From contig NC_058145.1 of NCBI RefSeq assembly GCF_011075055.1, positions 6,047,228-6,111,227 on the forward strand: DNA of 64,000 nt. Reading direction: 5' to 3'. A program made the translations under genes and the position numbers. Each line of letters starts with the position of its first letter. Position 1 is the first letter of the stretch. Shown piece by piece: positions 33,420-45,696 of the stretch. The notes beneath the pieces were generated by a model. The model was given only the letters and a program-made list of their open reading frames with translations. It searched no databases and was not told where the DNA came from. The stretch comes from Mangifera indica (lineage: Eukaryota > Streptophyta > Magnoliopsida > Sapindales > Anacardiaceae).

Positions 33420-35557
33420 CACAGCTTAATAAATGTGACTTTTGCACCAATAACAACACCAACTAAAATCAGTTGCATCCCATCTTCTATTTACCCAACA
33501 TGTACCAACCTTATAAATTTGATGGTTTTAATAACCCAATTGCAGTTGAGGAAGGAGAATGCGATGACCCTATTTAATATGACAAATCAGGAGAGAGTTA
33601 GATACGTTACCTACTTCTTCAAGTGAAGCATAAGAACATGGTGAAACCTAGTTAGAAAGACGATAAAGGTCTTCAAGATGTTCTCGTTAGAGCTCAAGAG
33701 GAGATTTGAAGTTGAGTATAGAAAAGCTAATATCCATGCAATAGAGCTTAAGAGTTCCTCACCTTAACTTAGGGCATAAACTTCGTAAAGAAGTATTCTA
33801 ATAAATTTAATCACCTGGCCAGATACACCTCTAAGATAGCCAACACAAAGATTAGGTAACCAGAAAAATTTGTGTATGAGCTCAATCCATCTATAACCTA
33901 AGATGTCATGACAGGTATACAATCACCTTAGACATAAAGTGAGGCCTTGAGGGCTAAGGTGTTTGTTAAAAAGATGTATGGTTAGACCTCAACTTATTTA
34001 GCTCCACTATTATCATTAGCATTAGTACTAGTACCATAGTTAGATAGTAACAATGCCCTTATTCACACAGGTCCCCTATCAAAAAGAAGAGGTAATACGT
34101 CATTTTAATCCAAAAAAGCAAGAAAGGTTAAAAGAACAAAAATAAGCAAAGAGGGCTTGAGATCCTAACTTGTTAAAGATATGATAGGCATCATAGAGGA
34201 GAGTACCTAACAGGACAAGCAATCTATTACAGATGCTGTCAGCCAAAGCACTTGACAAAATTTTGTCCCGAGACTCTAGTCTAAACTGATCAACCAGTGG
34301 GAGGAGCATATGCTAGATGAGACTATCTTAACAATAGTTACTAGTTAGATTTCTTGCCTTAGCACTCTTATTTTCATTTTGATTTATTGTGGTGTTACTT
34401 ATTGCTTTATAGCTAAGAGTCTAATATAGAGGTTAATGATACAACTAGTTAGGGTAGCCTAAAAATTCATAATAGAGTTACCTGATAGTGGATTAGTAAT
34501 ACATGATGAGATGATCATAGGACATACTATAGAGATTTAAGGTAGACAACTTCTAGTGGATCTAATAGTGTTTTAGATATAAGATTTCGATATGATTTTA
34601 GGGATGGATTTCGTAGGAAGGAATAGAGTTGAGATTAATTGTTGGCATAAGAAGGTCTAGTTCAGTGTCGAAAATAGAGATCAATTTAAGTTCGATGAAG
34701 GGCGTATCAATAGTATGATGATTAGCACAATAAAGGCAAAAAAAATGTTAAGTAAGGGTGTACAAATTTCTTAGCTCAGGTAGTAAGTAAGGTCGAGTCA
34801 AGCCCAAATGTAAAAAAGATACCAGTTGTTTGAGAGTTTCCAAATATGTTCTCGATAGAGTTATTGGGATTAACTCCTGAACGAAAGGCAAAGTTCAATA
34901 TGAACTAAAGTAGGGCACATCATTTATCTCTAAAGCACCCTATAGAATGACCCCATTCGAGTTATAAGAATTAAAGAAGTAGCTCCAAGATTTACTTGAA
35001 AATGGCTTCATTAGACAGAGTCATTCTTCTTGGGGAGCACTCATCTTATTCATTAAAAAAAAAGATAGGTCTATAAGCATATGTATAGATTACTATGAGC
35101 TAAACAAGATAACGATAAATAATAAGTACCTATTACCCATAATTAATGATTTATTTGACCAATTGAAAGGGTCAATAGTATTTTCTAAGATTGATATGAG
35201 ATCTGACTATCATTAGGTGAAAGTGGCTAAGCAAGATATATGCAAAACAACTTTTTGAATGAGGTATGGCCATTTCAAGTTTGTAGTAATATATTTCAGA
35301 CTAATCGATGCTTTTGTCATATTTATGGATTTGATGAATAAGGTATTGCATGACTATCTAAACAAGTTTATCATAGTCTTTATTAATGATATTTTGGTGT
35401 ACTCTAGAAGTCATGAGGAGCATAAACAGTATTTGAGACTTATTTTATAGAGGTTTAGAGATTAAGAGAAAAGTAACTGAATGTAAAGTTATCCAAATGT
35501 GAATTTTGACTTTATAGAGTGACCTTCTTAAGGCATGTGGTTTTAGTAGAGTGTATA
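33420..35557 (+). pseudogene. Old Tekay-type gypsy element: gag, protease, RT (5' half)
   Basis: Heavily decayed plus-strand coding region. Gag remnants run from about 33435. A mutated knuckle (YYRCCQPKHLTK) lies near 34230. The post-protease segment DFDMILGMDFVGRNRVEIN is near 34585-34635. RT covers 34930-35557, with [10 protein letters not shown] and FINDIL, where FIDD has become FIND. The frame is cut at 35557 by the insertion 35558-39182 and resumes at 39183. No 5' LTR is recognisable between the Sirevirus LTR and gag. Confidence 0.8.
35553..35557. repeat. Target-site duplication, left copy
   Basis: GTATA, repeated at 39183-39187. Removing 35558-39182 and one copy restores the RT reading GRV-type region (VVLVECI to LVDLSKIE) of the old Tekay element. 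Confidence 0.85.
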
Positions 35558-35688
35558 TGTAACACCCGAATTCAAGTATGCCAATGAACTCTACTTCCAA
35601 AATTACCCCTAGAGTTGATTTTATAACTTGTTGTTTAAAGAAATTGTAAAAGAATTATAGAAAACTACTAAATGAGCAATAATTTTCA
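35558..35688 (+). repeat. Terminal inverted repeat, left (LTR 5' end)
   Basis: 131 bp starting TGTAACACCCGAATTC. It matches the reverse complement of 39052-39182 with about 6 mismatches and also the outer end of the Tekay LTR at 54264. Confidence 0.85.
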
Positions 35689-35751
35689 TCCCTTATCAAA
35701 CATTATATTATTTTCTCATATATTCAACACATAAAATCCATTGAGCTAACC

Positions 35752-37325
35752 CTAAGAATATGAAATGTCTAAAATACCCCTATGGCCAAAAATTACATCA
35801 AAATTGGGCATATCAAAGACAATCAAGTCCACATTTAACTTTCTCCCATGTATCACTACCCTTTGGTCCCTTAACATCTTATCAGTAATCACACTTCCAT
35901 CATCTGGCATCTCAACTCTAATGGAATGGGTAGATCTAACAGACATTGAACCTACCATTTCAATAACTCCTGGTGCAATAAAAGAGTGTGTAACTCCTGA
36001 ATCAATCAATGCATATAAGGAAACAGAGTGGAATAAAAGCTGACTAGTAACTGCAAATGGGCTAGCCTCTGCTTGACTATAAGTAGTTGTATAGACCCGT
36101 GCATTAGTACCTCTTCCTAGTTGCACTGGCGAAATAAGGATTTGCTATGGCTGTATCTGGACTGGCACTTCGGTACTCTGGCAATCCTTTTTTATATGCC
36201 CTGGCTGTCGGTATTTATAACAAATCACTTGTTTCTGCCGGTACCAACATTCCCCTCTATGACGTCTCCCACAAATCTGACATTGGGGAACAATTTCTTT
36301 CCTAGGCTTCTTGTCACTTTTCCCACCTTTTCTACTTGTTTTTTACTGGAATTTTCTTTTTTCCCTATTGTTTATGAAACTGAAGCCAATGATGTTATAA
36401 CATGTGCTGAAACAGTTAATGAAACAGGTAAAGTTGACCGACTTGGCATCACTATTTGAGGTGCTGTCAATGATAAAGGTGTTATCATGGAGGGCACATT
36501 CTTGGGTAGCTTATTAACATATACTTCCAACCTCAATGCTCTCTACAATGCCTCTTCATAAGTTTGAGGAGGTTGTGGTCTAGCTAGCACGTGCAAGGCT
36601 ATTTTCGGTCTAAGGCCCTAAAGAAATCTGTCCAATTGGAGACTAGGTGTACTCACCATACCTGGAGCAAAACTAGATAGGACATCAAAACAGGTAGAAA
36701 AATCCTTTACTGAACCCTCTCCCTACTGCAAAGAAATGAACTCCTGAACTTTGACTGCTACCACATTAGTTGTTCTGTATTGGGCCTCAAATACCCTTCT
36801 GAAGTCTTGCCAGGTCATCAGGTCCACATTTCTAGTTTCTTTAGCTAGGCCCCACCATACGTGAGCCTCTCCCCTCATCAAGAAACTAGCATATCAAACT
36901 TTTTCTCTATCAGTCATAGGAAATAAATCTATAGTACTTTCCACTTGCTTGATCCATTTATCAGCCATCAAAGGATCTTTAGTACCTTTAAATTCAGGAG
37001 GGGTATGTTGACTAGGTAAGGAATAAATGGGCTTAAGTCACCTTTGAGCTTCAACTTCTCCTCTCCCCTCATTCCTCATTTCATTTCTGATTTCTTTTAT
37101 GACCTCCTTACGAATCTCACTTCTAATCTCATCTCGGATGGCATCTCTAGCTATATTTTCAGGTGTAGGTCTATCTTGACTCTCGATCAAGACGTGACGG
37201 ACTATATCTCTGATTTATGCTAGCCCAAATCTTAAACCACTTGACGGGGTAGGGTTAGACAGTTCTCCTGTCTCTCTCTGAATACCCCTTCCACGACCCC
37301 GTCCTCGTCTTGTGGTACTCTTCAT
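35752..37325 (-). pseudogene. Tekay gag and protease (rearranged copy)
   Basis: The protease frame 35752-36126 includes YALIDSGVTHSFIAPG (active-site Asp present, Ala of the usual DSGA replaced by Val) and DVIF near the deletion junction. Upstream, 36127-37325 is gag collinear with 50695-51760 but with many stops. It ends at the start region near 37325, where the complete copy has its ATG at 51760. Some codons here keep Gln where the full-length copy has a stop, for example near 36278 against 50695. Confidence 0.8.
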
Positions 37326-37429
37326 CTAATAACTGCATAAGTGTAATTACATAAAGATTTTATCATTCTATTATTTGATTACAGGCAAAGAAAACAACTT
37401 ACTACAGTTGCTTCCATACTCAACACTCA

Positions 37430-39182
37430 AAGCATTTTATATCAGTACTAATCTCTTCCATACTCAGCGTGTCTAGGCTATTCACATACAAAATAATTTA
37501 CATGGAACACGCATTAACCATATATCATAATTCTCTTCATTCACACATTTATTCCTTTCCTTATTATACAAATATGATTCACTCGTTATGATTTATGCAT
37601 GTATGAGTGTCGTGACTTTTCTATTTTCTGGTCGTACATCTTTCTCAACTCTTTATTGGCCACACAGGCTTGCATGCATGATTCTAATGCAAATGACTTT
37701 CATAAAATATTTGCTAATTCTTTCTCCTTTTTTTTTTGTCAAATATTTTTATTGACCGGTCTAGACTATATAAGACAGTACTCACAGTTACCATACAAGG
37801 TACAATCCTCTCTTACACGCATATTTTTTTATTTATTTTTCTTTGCTGTCCACACAATACATCTGACATTTTTTCTTTGTTGTCCATACAGTATAGCTAA
37901 TATCTTTCTTTGCTGTCCACACAGTATAACTGATATTTTTCTTTGTTATCCACACAGTACAGCTCGCGTGTAAGGATTTTAAGCAAGCTTTCTACTTTCC
38001 TGTATCATATAAGTCATTATAAACCAAAAACACTTGTTTTCTATTTTCTGAAAACATGCATAACTTATAAAACATTTTTCCTCTTTCTTTATTTTTCTGA
38101 AATCATGCATAACTTATAAAACGTTTTTCCTCTTTCTTTCTTTTTCTGAAATCATGCATATGCTATGATTCCTCATGTATACATGTATAACCATAATATG
38201 AAATATGCCCATTCATTGTTTTTCCTTATTCTTTTCAAGCCTCATCAAGTATCAGATTATTTTCTCATGCATTCCATATGAATATTCATATTTATTACAA
38301 TAGTTCTTTACACATATCATGCACATAATTAAGTAAAATTAACCTACATCACATAAAATGACATTTTTGCCCTTATGGATATAAGGGTTATTCCATATAT
38401 TATGCACATAATTAAGCAAAATTAACCTTATAGATAAAATTACATCATGAATCCTAATGAATTTCTTTATCCTTTTAAGCATAAATCACCTTAATTCTAA
38501 TACCTTACACACTTATACAAGTAAAGGTTATTTAAATAACCTAACTCAAATTACTTCAAGTATGTAAAGTATGAAATTCTTACATTTTCTTTGCTAATTA
38601 GGTGATTTAAGCTTATCCTCTTTCTTTTTTTCTTCCTAGCAACCTTAATCAACCAAAAATATAATCATCCATCAAAACCCTAAACTTGACATCTCTTAAA
38701 AATTAAACTTTTTATCTTAGAACTTACCAAAATTGATAGATCTAGACTTTTTATAACTTGAGGCTCTAAAAATTTGGTGGTTTAGTTAGGTTTTTTGATG
38801 AATTTTGCTTTAGGGAAAAATTTTAGTTCAAATTATGAAGGTTCTCGGCTAATGAAGAAGAAAATGAATAGTTGATGGGTTTTATAAACCTTTTGGACCA
38901 ATTTGGCCTTAATCTTTTCCATAAATGACTATTTTATCCTTAGCCAATTATCAAAAACCCTTAGCACCACCATATAATTTCAAGTGTGCCATTCAATTTT
39001 CATTCCCACTTTGTCTCTTAAATCCTTCTAAAATGACCATTTTACCCTCTTTGAAAATTATTGCTCATTTAGTAGTTTTCTATAATTCTTTTACAATTTC
39101 TTTAAACAACAAGCTATAAAATCAACTCTATAGGTAATTTTGGAAGTAGAGTTCACTAGCATACCTGAATTCGGGTGTTACA
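37430..39182 (-). repeat. Partial Tekay LTR
   Basis: Collinear with about 45290-47061 of the complete element LTR, with substitutions throughout. It includes four copies of the GCTGTCCACACAG-type repeat at about 37848-37965. The LTR 3' end and the adjacent primer site are missing. Confidence 0.8.
39052..39182 (-). repeat. Terminal inverted repeat, right (LTR 5' end)
   Basis: Reverse complement of 35558-35688 with about 95% identity. It ends GGTGTTACA at 39182, next to the GTATA duplication. Confidence 0.85.
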
Positions 39183-39187
39183 GTATA
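39183..39187. repeat. Target-site duplication, right copy
   Basis: GTATA, exact match to 35553-35557. Confidence 0.85.
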
Positions 39188-41060
39188 TTAGTGGACCTGA
39201 GTAAAATTGAGCCATTTTTGGATTGGTATAGGCTAAAGACTATAAAGGATGTTCATAGTTTTTTGGGCTTGACAAGGTCCTATAAAAGATTTGTTAAAGG
39301 GTTTACTAAGCTAGCAAAACCTTTCACAACTCTCATAAAACAAGGAACTCTATTTCAATAGTTAGATTTTTATGAGGAGAGTTTCTAAGAGTTGAAAAAA
39401 AAGATTGACTTCTGTTTTAGTGTTGGTCTTACCATAGAAGGTGATCGAGTATGATTTGTATACCAATGCATCATAAGGTGGTTTAGGAGTAGTATTGATG
39501 TAATAAGGTAAAGTTATAACATCTACATTGAGACAATTGAAAGATTTTGAGACCAAATACCCCACTCAGAATTACTAGTTTGGGGATCAAATCCACTAAG
39601 GTGGAGGAGATTAAGACAACTGAACTACAAAATGATTGTTGTTAGTAGAGAATTCAAAGGATTTAGAGTAGTCTTGAGACAGATTTTCAATTAGTAGATA
39701 ATGTCCTTATGTTCAAAAATTGAGTTTATGTTTTATCGATGATTAAGATAGAGGATTCTTGTAGAGACTTATAATTCTCTTTACACCATCTATCCTATGG
39801 GTGTAAAGATGTATTAGGATCTGAAGAGGAGTTCCTATTGGGTTAGAATGAAAAGAGAGGTAGGTGAGTATGTGGCTAAGTGTCTTACTTATCAGTAAAT
39901 TAAGGTCAAACACCAGAAACCATTAGGATTGCTTTAGACTTTGAGTGTACTTGAGTGGAAATAGAAGCACATTTCCATAGACTTTATTATTAGGCTCCAA
40001 AATGTTCAGAGTGTTATTAATGCATTATGTGTAGTAGTTGATAGATTGGCCAAGATAGTGCATTTCCTGACTATTAAGGATACCACACCTATAGATTAGT
40101 TGGGTAAGTTACATGTTCAAGAGATTGTTAGATTACTTGGTATGCTTAAAACAATAGTATCATATAAAGACACGAGGTTTGTGTCAGCTTTTTAGAGGAG
40201 TTTACATAGATCACTATGCACTAATTTGGCCTATAGTACAACTTATCACCTATAGATATATAGTCAAATAAAAGGACCAACCAGATATTAGAAGTTGTGT
40301 TAAAAGCTTGTTGTTTAGACCACAGAACAAGTCGGGTTAAGATGTTGCCTTTAATGAAGTTCATCTATAGTAACAATTATTAGGTGATAATTCAGATGAC
40401 ACCTTATGAGACATTCTATGATAAGAGGTGTCGTTCTCCTTTACACTTGGATAAGTTGGATGAAAGAGATGCCTTAACTCAGTCTCTAGGATCAGAGATG
40501 ACTGAGAAAATGATTGAAAATGTCTAATTGATCAGATAGAGAATGAAATAAGCTCAGGATTGATAGAGAAGTTATATCAATCACTAACATTGAGATTTGG
40601 AGTTCAATGTGAGTGATAGAGCTTTTTATCAGAGTAGCCCTTTTTAAGCATATAATGAGGTTTAGGAGAAAATGTAAATTAGTTATCAAGTACATCAACT
40701 CATATAAGATAGTAGAGCGGGTAAATAAGGTGGCTTATAGGATTGTGCTACCAATAAGCATGAACCGTATTCATGATGTGTTTCATGTTTCGTTATTGTA
40801 CAAGTACATTGGTGATCTTTCCTATGTGTTGAGGATTAAGGAGATTTAGTTATTAGAGAACTTGAGTTATTATGAGAGACCGATTCAGATCATACATAAG
40901 ATGATCAAGTAGTTGAGGAACTAATAGATTTTCTTGGTCAAGTTGCTTTGGAGCAATCATAAAATTGAGGAGGCTACCTAGGATATGGAAAGACCATGTG
41001 AGAGAAGCATCCCAAACTATTTCTAATGAACTATGGGGTTAGAATTCTAATAAGAGGACG
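39183..41060 (+). pseudogene. Old Tekay-type element: RT end, RNase H, integrase, chromodomain region
   Basis: Continuation of 33420-35557. The RT connection region (LVDLSKIE, then VHSFLGLTRSYKRFVKGF) is at 39187-39360. RNase H and integrase follow as heavily stopped remnants: VAKCLTYQ (zinc region), SIDFIIRLQNVQS, ALCVVVDRLAKIVHFL. An open stretch at 40613-40849 encodes the basic C-terminal domain (HIMRFRRKCKLV, NRIHDVFHVSLLYKYIGD). A chromodomain-like trace ends near 41020. Stops in every domain make it a fossil. Confidence 0.8.
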
Positions 41061-41064
41061 GAGT

Positions 41065-42940
41065 TATAACACCTACAAGTACATCCTAAAGGCAAATAGT
41101 CTTTATGCATGAGTTTAATTGTTATGTGAAGGATTAAATGTGATTTGAAAGTCAAAGTGTGAGTTTTTAGTGACATAGAATCATGCATAATGAGACCATG
41201 CCCGTGTGTCATTGCACATCAGTCGAATAAGATGATTACATGTAAATTTCAAATTTAAGTGACATATGGTCGTGTGTCTTAAACACATGCCCTATGTGTT
41301 GAACATGTTTTCAGTTTATATATAGTACGTTGATAAGTTTCAGGGATTATTATCCCTAATCCCTAAACGCATGATTTCTCAAAAAAGAGAAAAAATATGA
41401 GAGTTGAAAAACTAAGCTCTATGATTGTAGTTTTAGTAGTTTTTTTTCAATGACATGGAGAAGGGAAAACTATAGTGAAAGAGACCCTCTTGTGTATTCA
41501 ATATATGACATGTAAAGGTAAGTAGAGATTTTACTATCCTTCTTTAGTGTATGATATCATACTAAATCTAGAAGTGTGCCTATGATTTTGGTATATAGAT
41601 GCATATTGATTGACGATTTTAATGTGTGGCTCAAATATGTTGCCATTATTAAATATAACTAAGATGATGAGTTATTGATGTTGACTACATATTAATATAT
41701 ATTTAGATATTTTGGTTGTTTTTCTATCAACAAGAGCATGAATCCATTTAGATGAAAATCAAGAGGTGTATATATGGTATGATGAATGATTATTATCTAA
41801 GAAAGCACACGTCTGTGTTAGTGGATGAACACGTTTATGTGTGTAGAAATTTAACACATAAAGAAAGGCCATGATAATAGATGGCCATGTATGAGTAATG
41901 AGGGACATACCCCCATGTGTATGGAGCAAATTAAATAAAAAAAGAAAAAGAATTAGACTAAAGATATATTGGTCATCTTGAGAGACACTACAAAGATTGT
42001 AGGGACATAATTATAGACCACGTGCCTAAACGGTAAGTTTGAGCAAGAATGAGTCAAGTGAGTTAAGACTCAAGATACATTTATGCTAAACATTAGAGGA
42101 TCATTTCGAAGGGGCACCATAAGTAGGGCACAACTGTAGTAGGATACCGGTTTGTAATAAGGTGTTTGCTCACAATAAAGCCTAAATTGAGATATAGTTT
42201 GGTGTTATGGAATGCCCAAGGTGTCAAATCCTTGTATTTGATCCAAACTGATTAGCCTAGTGTATAGTTATTGTCATAGTTTCTTGATTCAGTTGTTTCT
42301 ATCAAGTTTAATATGGTCACACTAGATAGAAATTTTGGAAGTGGTTTCTTAGTGATCGAGTGAGATATAGTTCAACTTAAGTGTTATGGCACGTAACCTA
42401 GATATTCCCTATAGTATAATACAAGCACAAAGGCAGTATATAAGACCTATCACTATCCATAGGAGAGTTTGATATTGACTCCAAATGACAGATATAGCTT
42501 AAGTCAAGATCAAGGGTATTTTAGGGATTTTAGTAAATGTTATCAATAAAGACTCCAACTTACTGCGTATTTTATGACTCACTTCCCTACTTTCATGTGT
42601 GTAGGTATATGTGATCATAATGACTATAGGACGAGCAATGGTTAGCGGGCGTAGAGCTGGGAAGGCATTTTAATCATTTCAGTTTTATCAATTTTAGTTC
42701 ATTATAATTTTTATGATCGTATTTGATTATACATATTATGGTTTTAGTTTATATTTGTGAAACTGAACATCTTTTGAACTCTTCTAGTTATTTTTGCGAC
42801 GAAAGTATTTTTGTCATTTTGATTATTATTAAATGACGTTTATTCAAGTATTTATAACAGTTTATTTATAAAGTTTTAAATGTTTTGAAAAGTCAAATAT
42901 ACTTAAATAATCAATTTACAAATGTTTTCTTCTAGAGGGT
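41065..42940 (+). repeat. 3' LTR-like region of the old Tekay-type element
   Basis: It follows a purine-rich run (AAGAGGACGGAG) after the integrase and begins TATAACACCTACAAG, close to the Tekay LTR start TGTAACACC. It has no coding frame. The right end is not defined: similarity to anything else begins only at about 42955. No matching 5' LTR is visible, so the call rests on position and the start motif. Confidence 0.45.
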
Positions 42941-42954
42941 AGTACTTTTAAAGG

Positions 42955-43330
42955 GGGTGGTACTGGGCATCTTTTTCGATTTCTAAGACTACAAAGTCAA
43001 ATAAAGTATAAAATTTACTCACATATATAGGAATGTTTTCCAATACTTCATTCAAATATTTAATAGATCTATCAACTTATAGAGTAATCATTGTCGGTTT
43101 AAGTTTTCTTATATCCAACCTTTTGCATAGCAATAATGATACAAGGTTGATATTAGCACTTAAGTCGCGTAATGCTTTATTGAAAGATTTGTTCCCTACT
43201 ATACATAGAATAGAAAAACTTCCTAGGTCTTTCAACTTCAATTGCAATTTATTTTAGAGGATGACACGACATTCTTTTGACAAGGTTATTACTTCAAATT
43301 ATTTTACCTTTTTCTTATTTGTGTAGGGTT
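42955..43330 (-). pseudogene. Athila/Tat-type gypsy protease fragment
   Basis: The minus-strand translation reads KLKDLGSFSILCIVGNKSF, then KALRDLSANINLV, RKLKPTMITL, DRSIKYLNEVLENIP and DFVVLEIEKDAQ. This is the aspartic protease segment of Athila/Tat-clade elements, where the active site is normally DLGAS; here it is DLSAN. Only about 370 bp remain, with nothing of the same element on either side. Confidence 0.7.
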
Positions 43331-43384
43331 TTCAGGGCGTCGATAACAAATAGTATAATAGAATTAAAAAAAAAAAATTTCACT

Positions 43385-44135
43385 GTGGTTCCTCAGTATG
43401 AACTGATACGCATCAATGACTAACATAAATTAGGCTATAACCTTATCCCGTTGTGGCCATTGATTTAAACAGTCATGGATGCCATTTAGTATTCTTATGT
43501 GAGATATCTTCCCTTATGCTCAAGAGTGACAAATCCTTTATCGATTAACTATAGCTTCCATGTATATCATGATATGATCGATTATTACCTTTATAGTTAC
43601 CCCTATTACGATGACACGTTAGATAGTGTCAAATTATATCAATCCTTATATAAGATGGTCTGGCGACCTCAAGTGAAAGATCACATGCATAGTGGTGTTT
43701 AAAAGATTTATTTCATAGACACTTGAGTAACCATCTATATGAATATCCTCTAGTCTGATGAATACGTCTACAACGTGCACTTATGTGTTACATTAAACTA
43801 TTTACAACAACTTTGACACATGAGAATTATCACTAATTTTGGTGAGGTTACTTAACACAATGATAATCTCATCATCATTACACATGTTGTTATTTATTGT
43901 AATGTTAGGATTACAGATGTTTCTAGAATGACCATTATAGGTGTACATAGGGTTCCCACAATCAGTCATTTAATCCATTCGTCACAATTTTATCATTCTA
44001 AGGGTATGTTATTTATCTGATCATATAAATAAACAACAAATGAATTGGATAATAATAAATCTTTTATTAACAATTAATATAAAATTACATTCATAAATGT
44101 CAAATTCGATTGGCTTTAGGGCATTTACCCTAACA
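43385..44135 (-). repeat. 3' LTR of the decayed minus-strand copia element
   Basis: Read on the minus strand it begins TGTTAGGGTAAATGCCC at 44135, a common plant copia LTR start, directly after a purine tract (44136-44151). A diverged relative lies at 17390-17860. The left border is uncertain; an A-rich run at about 43368-43378 lies just outside the estimated edge. Confidence 0.65.
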
Positions 44136-44746
44136 ATCTCTTACTTACACTATAGCCAATAAGTTATATATCTAATGTCAAGCTCAATTACATGTTTATT
44201 GCGCTTCTGCTGCAATAAAGGCCTTATCAGTGAGTCAGCCAAATTGTCATTTATATCAATCCATGCTATCTGTATATCACCTTTTTGTACAAATTCTTAG
44301 ATAAGGTGATATTGCTTAAGTATGTGTTTAGACCTCTAATAAGAGTGTGACTCCTTCGTTTGAGTAATCGCTCCATTGCTGTCACAATGGAGCTCAAACA
44401 GCTCAGCTATACTTGGAATCACTCTAAGTTCAGTTATGAACTTTTGGATTCATACAACCTTTTTTGTTGTATATAAAAAAGTAATATACTTTACTTGGAG
44501 ATTTTTTAGCTAATTGCATCATCATTCAAACAAAATATAAGCCCTGATTGGGATTTATAATTATCTTGATCAATTTGGAAACTGGCATCACTGTAGCATT
44601 TTATGGTAAGCTTAGATTCCCCTTTACAAACAAAGAATGCATTCATAGTCCTTCTCAGGTACTTCAGGTTGTTCTTGACAACCATCTAGTGTTTTTCACT
44701 TGGATTATATTAATATCTACTACAAACGCTTAAGGCGTATGATAGA
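44136..44746 (-). pseudogene. Copia RNase H and RT end (part 1 of split element)
   Basis: The minus-strand reading shows the RNase H tail DNLADSLIRP, the usual last block of copia pol. Further upstream is the RT to RNase H connection (SYALSVCSRY near 44715-44746). The frame continues at 54270 across the inserted Tekay element. Confidence 0.75.
44742..44746. repeat. Target-site duplication, left copy (one mismatch)
   Basis: ATAGA here against ATACA at 54265-54269. Joining the flanks restores copia RT (TRIDV to SYALSV), which shows the site and suggests that one base changed after insertion. Confidence 0.8.
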
Positions 44747-45037
44747 TGTAACCTCTCCTAACCATTGGGTGTGTTACAGAAAAACGGCATGAGTTCCCCT
44801 ATTTTAGAGGGCCCGGGGAATATTTTTCTCTTTTTCATTATGCCCTGTAACACTCCCAATTTATAATTCACACAAACCAGTCCTACCAATCGACTGGATT
44901 TTTATCAACTTAATCACAATTAGTAAAATAAGTACATAATAATAACCATCATAAAAATTTTCACCCACAGAAACTTTATAATCAATTTTCATAACTAGCT
45001 GTATATATATATACATATCCACCAATATTTACATAAA

Positions 45038-45038
<1 letters not shown>

Positions 45039-45110
<72 letters not shown>
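45039..45110. repeat. (TA)36 microsatellite in LTR
   Basis: An uninterrupted TA run of about 72 bp. The same site in the other LTR (52271-52312) has about 42 bp. Confidence 0.95.
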
Positions 45111-45112
<2 letters not shown>

Positions 45113-45696
45113 CATATATTCACATATACATCAAAACATATATATATTAATAAAAATATGGTGCCTTCCTCTCTTAGCCTCATGTCTCATTAGTGCTCCC
45201 CGGGAACCTTTGCTGCATTTTTTTACCTGTAAAATATTAAATTAAACGGAGTGAGCGACTATGGCTCAGTAAGAAAATCATACTAAACACTTAAAGTATT
45301 TCATACCAGTATTAATCTTTTATAATCTTTTCCATACTCAGCGTGTCTGAACTATTTACAACAAAATAATTGACACAGAACACGCATTTAACACATATCA
45401 TAATTCTTTTCTTTCACACATTTATTCATTTCCTTACTATACAGATATGATTCACTCATTATGATTTATGCATGTATGAGTGCCATGACATTTTTATTTT
45501 CTAATCGTACATCTTTCTCAACTCTTTATCAACCACACAGGGTTGTATGCATAATTCTAATGCAAATGACTTTCATAAAATATTTACTAATTTGTTTCTC
45601 TCTCATTCTCATTGATCTATTTAGACTACATATGATAGTACTTGTAGTCACCATACAAAATATAATTCTCTTTTACACGCATATTTTTTTTTTTTT

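Larger units (their letters stand above)
35558..39182 (-). mobile_element. Rearranged Tekay derivative with inverted identical LTR ends
   Basis: A 3.6-kb insertion with a perfect 5-bp duplication. Reading left to right it has: 131 bp of the LTR 5' end (TGTAACACCC); about 110 bp of LTR interior in the opposite orientation; a jump at ACATCA (about 35795-35800) into the protease region; gag on the minus strand; a second jump near 37420 that removes the leader, the primer site and the LTR 3' end; then LTR up to 39182, which is again the LTR 5' end. RT, RNase H and integrase are gone. Both termini are therefore the same LTR end in inverted order, which a normal LTR element never has. It is probably the product of an aberrant cDNA. 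Confidence 0.85.

Noticed and set aside
44995..45183. Tyr/Ile-repeat frame
   Set aside because: Translation of the TA microsatellite.
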